A DNA stretch of 64,000 nt, taken from contig NZ_MDCR01000075.1 of the NCBI RefSeq assembly GCF_001723055.1, positions 1-64,000 on the forward strand. Reading direction: 5' to 3'. Every line of letters begins with the position of its first letter. Position 1 is the stretch's first letter. Source of the DNA: Streptomyces niveus. GTDB lineage: Bacteria > Actinomycetota > Actinomycetes > Streptomycetales > Streptomycetaceae. This document shows positions 61,730 through 64,000 of the stretch, piece by piece. The translations under genes were made by a program, and so were the position numbers. The notes under the pieces were generated by a model, which had not been told where the DNA came from, ran no database searches, and saw only the letters and a program-made list of their open reading frames with translations.

Positions 61730-61942
61730 ATGAGGAACAACACCGTCTCCCGTGAGCGCGCCGTCCGTGAGTCCGACACCAGCCTGGCCGAGCTGCGCGG
61801 TGACTGCGCGCGGATGTCGGCGGACTGGGTGCGGCCCGCCGCCGCGGCTCCCGCTCCCGTCTGCCCGTCGCTGATCCATGGCGTCACGGTCACCCCGGAC
61901 TCCGCGCGGCTGATCGACGGCATGTCCGAGTACGGCGACTGA
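61730..61942 (+). CDS. small hypothetical protein
   Basis: A 70-residue protein, MRNNTVSRERAVRESDTSLA onward, with a helical Arg/Glu-rich first half (LAELRGDCARMSADWVRP) and a Pro/Ala-rich middle (AAAAPAPVCPSLIHGV), ending DSARLIDGMSEYGD. No domain is recognised. Codon third positions are mostly G or C, as in coding sequence, and a -10 box is well placed for a leaderless start. It lies 97 bases before the next plus-strand gene and is divergent from adoK. Moderately sure it is real. Confidence 0.6.
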   Translation: MRNNTVSRERAVRESDTSLAELRGDCARMSADWVRPAAAAPAPVCPSLIHGVTVTPDSARLIDGMSEYGD

Positions 61943-62039
61943 CGGTCCGGGTCTCAGTCTCTGGGGAACCGGGTGCTCCCCGCGCCCGTCTCACCGGTGT
62001 CCCGGCCACGGCAGGGCCGATCCGGCGAAGGAGCAGACG

Positions 62040-63536
62040 GTGACCAGTACCGAACGACACCAGGACCGCGACGGCCAACGCGTCGGCGCCCGCTGGGGGT
62101 TGCGGCGTTCCCCGCTCGCGGTCGCGTCGGTCGCGGCGGCCGTCCTGATGGTGGGCGGCGGCGGCGCGTACTTCGCCACGGCCTCGTCGGACGGCGGCAA
62201 GGAGCTGGATCCACCACCGCTGACACTCGGCAGCGGAAGCAGCGGCAACGCGGACAGCGGCGGCGAGGCGGGCGGTCCCGGTATCGCGCCGGGTGAGCCG
62301 AGCCCGTACGGCGTCGAGTACCGCGCGACCGGCAGTCTGCCCAAGGGGCCCGCGTCGGCCGCCGTACACCTCCCCGAGGGCTCCGTCGCCGCGGGCGACG
62401 TGGCGCGGCTCGCCGAGGCCCTGGGGGTGGCCGGTACACCCGAACTCTCCGGTACGGCCTGGAAGGTCGGCGCCCAGAAGGACGGTTCGGGCCCGCTGCT
62501 CAGTGTCGACGAGCAGGCGCCCGGCACCTGGACGTTCGGCCGCTACGCCGCCGCGCCCGGCGGGGACAACTGCCTGAAGGCCAAGGAGTGTCCGAGCGAG
62601 GACGGGGGCGGGAGCGGCGACAATCCCGTCGTTCCCGGGGACGGGGCGGGCCCGGTGAGCGAGGAGGCCGCGAAGAAGGCCGCCGCGCCCGTGCTGAAGG
62701 CACTGGGTCAGCAGGACGCCGCGCTCGACGCGGGCCAACTGATGGGCGCCGTACGGGTGGTGAACGCCGCGCCGGTGATCGGCGGGCTGCCGACGTACGG
62801 CTGGTCGACCGGCGTGCAGATCGGCGCGGACGGCCAAGTGGTGGCCGCGAGCGGGAAGTTGAAGGCCCCGGCGAAGGGGGCCGAGTATCCGGTGGTGGGG
62901 GCGGCCGAGGCGCTGAAGCTGCTGAACGAGGCGTCGAACGCACCGGGCGCCGGCGGGATCGGCGGCTGCGCGTCGGCGGTGCCGCACCAGGACGGGCGGG
63001 AGCCCGCCACGCCGTGCGAGCCGAAGGGCAAGGGCGGCGGGCCGGCGAAGCCGGTGCGGGTGCCGGTGGGCAAGGCGGTGTTCGGGCTCGCGGCCCAGCA
63101 GGTGGACGGGCGGGCCGCGCTCGTACCGTCGTGGTGGTTCGAGGTGGCGACGGCCGGGGACGGTCCTGCGTCGACCGTGGCCCGGACGGCGGTGCTGCCC
63201 GAGTATCTGGCCGGGGGCGGCGGGACGCCTCCCGCCGAGAAGCCGCAGGCCCCTGAGGCTCCCGATGAGAAGCAGGGGACGCCGATCGAGACGTACACCG
63301 CCGACGGCGGCACGTTGAGCGTGCGCTTCACGGGCGGCGTGTGCGGCGAGTACTCCCTGCGGGCGGACGAGAGCGGGTCGGCGGTCAAGGTGGAGGTGGT
63401 CGACTCCGCCCCCAAGGGGGGTGTGTGCATCGCGATGGCCAAGAGCTTCACCGAGAAGGTGACACTGGACCGGCCGCTCGGGGACCGGAAGGTCGTGGAC
63501 GCGGTCACGGGCGATGCCGTGCCGCCTCGGAAGTAG
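62040..63536 (+). CDS. hypothetical membrane-anchored secreted protein
   Basis: A 498-residue protein with one N-terminal membrane helix (SPLAVASVAAAVLMVGGGGAYFA, about residues 24-46), then a long extracellular Gly/Ala/Pro-rich region with low-complexity stretches (GSGSSGNADSGGEAGG, GEDGGGSGDNP type). Four Cys residues in the first half (two in NCLKAKEC) and two near the end (GGVCGEYS, GGVCIAMA) could form disulfides. No catalytic motif is seen. The GTG start follows GAAGGAG. Homologues in Streptomyces are conserved hypothetical proteins at the same place. A terminator shared with erpA follows. Confidence 0.75.
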   Translation: MTSTERHQDRDGQRVGARWGLRRSPLAVASVAAAVLMVGGGGAYFATASSDGGKELDPPPLTLGSGSSGNADSGGEAGGPGIAPGEPSPYGVEYRATGSLPKGPASAAVHLPEGSVAAGDVARLAEALGVAGTPELSGTAWKVGAQKDGSGPLLSVDEQAPGTWTFGRYAAAPGGDNCLKAKECPSEDGGGSGDNPVVPGDGAGPVSEEAAKKAAAPVLKALGQQDAALDAGQLMGAVRVVNAAPVIGGLPTYGWSTGVQIGADGQVVAASGKLKAPAKGAEYPVVGAAEALKLLNEASNAPGAGGIGGCASAVPHQDGREPATPCEPKGKGGGPAKPVRVPVGKAVFGLAAQQVDGRAALVPSWWFEVATAGDGPASTVARTAVLPEYLAGGGGTPPAEKPQAPEAPDEKQGTPIETYTADGGTLSVRFTGGVCGEYSLRADESGSAVKVEVVDSAPKGGVCIAMAKSFTEKVTLDRPLGDRKVVDAVTGDAVPPRK

Positions 63537-63565
63537 CCCGGAGGCCGTACGGTACGGCGCACGCG

Positions 63566-63602
63566 AAAGGCGGCGGTCCCCGGTGAAGGGGCCGCCGCCT
63601 TT
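63566..63602. terminator. bidirectional terminator between the hypothetical gene and erpA
   Basis: AAAGGCGGCGG and CCGCCGCCTTT (63566-63576, 63592-63602) pair perfectly, and CCCC-GGGG extends the stem. The A/T runs on both sides suit termination in both directions. Confidence 0.88.
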
Positions 63603-63624
63603 CGGCGATCAGACGATCGGGCGA

Positions 63625-63981
63625 TCAGCTGAAGGAGTCGCCGCAGGCGCAGGAGCCGGAGGCGTTGGGGTTGTCGATCGTGAAGCCCTGCTTCTCGATG
63701 GTGTCGACGAAGTCGATCGAGGCGCCGCCCAGGTACGGGGCGCTCATCCGGTCGGTGACGACCTTGACGCCGCCGAAGTCCTTCACGACGTCGCCGTCGA
63801 GCGAGCGCTCGTCGAAGAACAGCTGATAACGGAGACCGGAACAGCCGCCGGGCTGGACCGCGACGCGCAGTGCGAGGTCGTCCCTGCCTTCCTGGTCGAG
63901 CAGGGCCTTGACCTTGCCCGCGGCGGCGTCGGACAGGAGGATGCCGTCGCTCACGGTGGTGGTCTCGTCCGATACGGACAT
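63625..63981 (-). CDS. erpA: iron-sulfur cluster insertion protein (A-type carrier)
   Basis: A 118-residue HesB/IscA-family protein. The three cluster-binding cysteines are Cys47 (QPGGCSGLRY), Cys111 and Cys113 (GSCACGDSF), as in ErpA/IscA. ISLSD-like ILLSDAAAGKVKALL and KVVTDRMSAPYLGGASIDFVDTI are also typical. It would pass clusters to Fe-S enzymes such as QcrA or quinone-pathway proteins. ATG behind GGGAG. It is positioned as in M. tuberculosis (Rv2204c) near adoK and the cta genes. Confidence 0.95.
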   Translation of the reverse strand: MSVSDETTTVSDGILLSDAAAGKVKALLDQEGRDDLALRVAVQPGGCSGLRYQLFFDERSLDGDVVKDFGGVKVVTDRMSAPYLGGASIDFVDTIEKQGFTIDNPNASGSCACGDSFS

Positions 63982-64000
63982 CTGCTTCTCTCCCGGGGTG

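Overview
The window is a high-GC chromosomal stretch from a Streptomyces-like actinomycete. The base composition, the frequent GTG and TTG starts, the AGGAGG-type ribosome sites and the gene families all point that way. From memory, the gene order follows the conserved core region of Streptomyces chromosomes running from metF/thiE to qcr-cta and erpA. Many of the same families occur in similar order in Mycobacterium tuberculosis around Rv2172c-Rv2204c (Rv2175c, pknL, aroG, acyltransferase, ArsA-like, SRPBCC, fadD15, pimB, NlpC/P60, trpD, qcrCAB, cta, adoK, erpA). I see no prophage, complete insertion sequence, CRISPR array, tRNA or rRNA gene. This is mostly vertically inherited core genome, with a few small repeat islands.

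Layout. 0-9.5 kb: a DUF3040 protein, a methyltransferase and a HEPN-type protein; then an operon of a degenerate ABC ATPase, a YhgE/Pip membrane protein and a TetR regulator behind a large perfect palindrome; then a DUF4126 membrane protein, a CrtI-like oxidoreductase and a membrane protein with a Tyr/Gln-rich tail. 9.5-18.5 kb: metF, thiE, an Rv2175c-type DNA-binding protein, an FAD reductase, a TPP riboswitch driving thiO-thiS-thiG, a PASTA-domain Ser/Thr kinase and endonuclease IV. 18.5-25 kb: a molybdopterin oxidoreductase, bacterioferritin facing its ferredoxin (iron box upstream), and divergent aroH and trpE(G), the latter behind a Trp-codon attenuator; then a palindromic repeat element and pfkA. 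25-34.9 kb: a two-component system, an acyltransferase, an esterase, an EEP-family hydrolase, glucokinase, a DUF5304 protein, an ArsA-like protein, an SRPBCC protein and a metallophosphoesterase. 35-45 kb: an acyl-CoA synthetase, two glycosyltransferases, a secreted HETTH lipoprotein, two paralogous NlpC/P60 hydrolases (one behind a probable c-di-AMP riboswitch) and a NYN protein. 45-49.5 kb: a rhomboid protease, a RAM-domain protein, a class V aminotransferase, an apparently orphaned SAM-IV riboswitch and trpD. 49.6-59 kb: the qcrCAB-ctaCDFE respiratory branch, interrupted by an L,D-transpeptidase and a pseudo-receiver. 59-64 kb: a cysteine desulfurase fused to TusA, adenosine kinase, two hypothetical proteins and erpA.

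How the parts fit. Three themes recur: aerobic respiration with Fe-S, heme and iron handling; aromatic amino acid and thiamine synthesis under RNA control; and cell-envelope building and remodelling. RNA-level regulation is dense: TPP riboswitch, trp attenuator, SAM-IV riboswitch and c-di-AMP riboswitch candidate. About a dozen genes have a TANNNT-like -10 box six to eight bases before the start codon, the layout expected of leaderless transcripts. I found no system I can call undescribed. The points most worth checking are the SAM-IV riboswitch without an adjacent gene, the related palindromic repeats, the two NTPases lacking P-loop lysines, the PPi-type signature in PfkA and the TetR-type palindrome.
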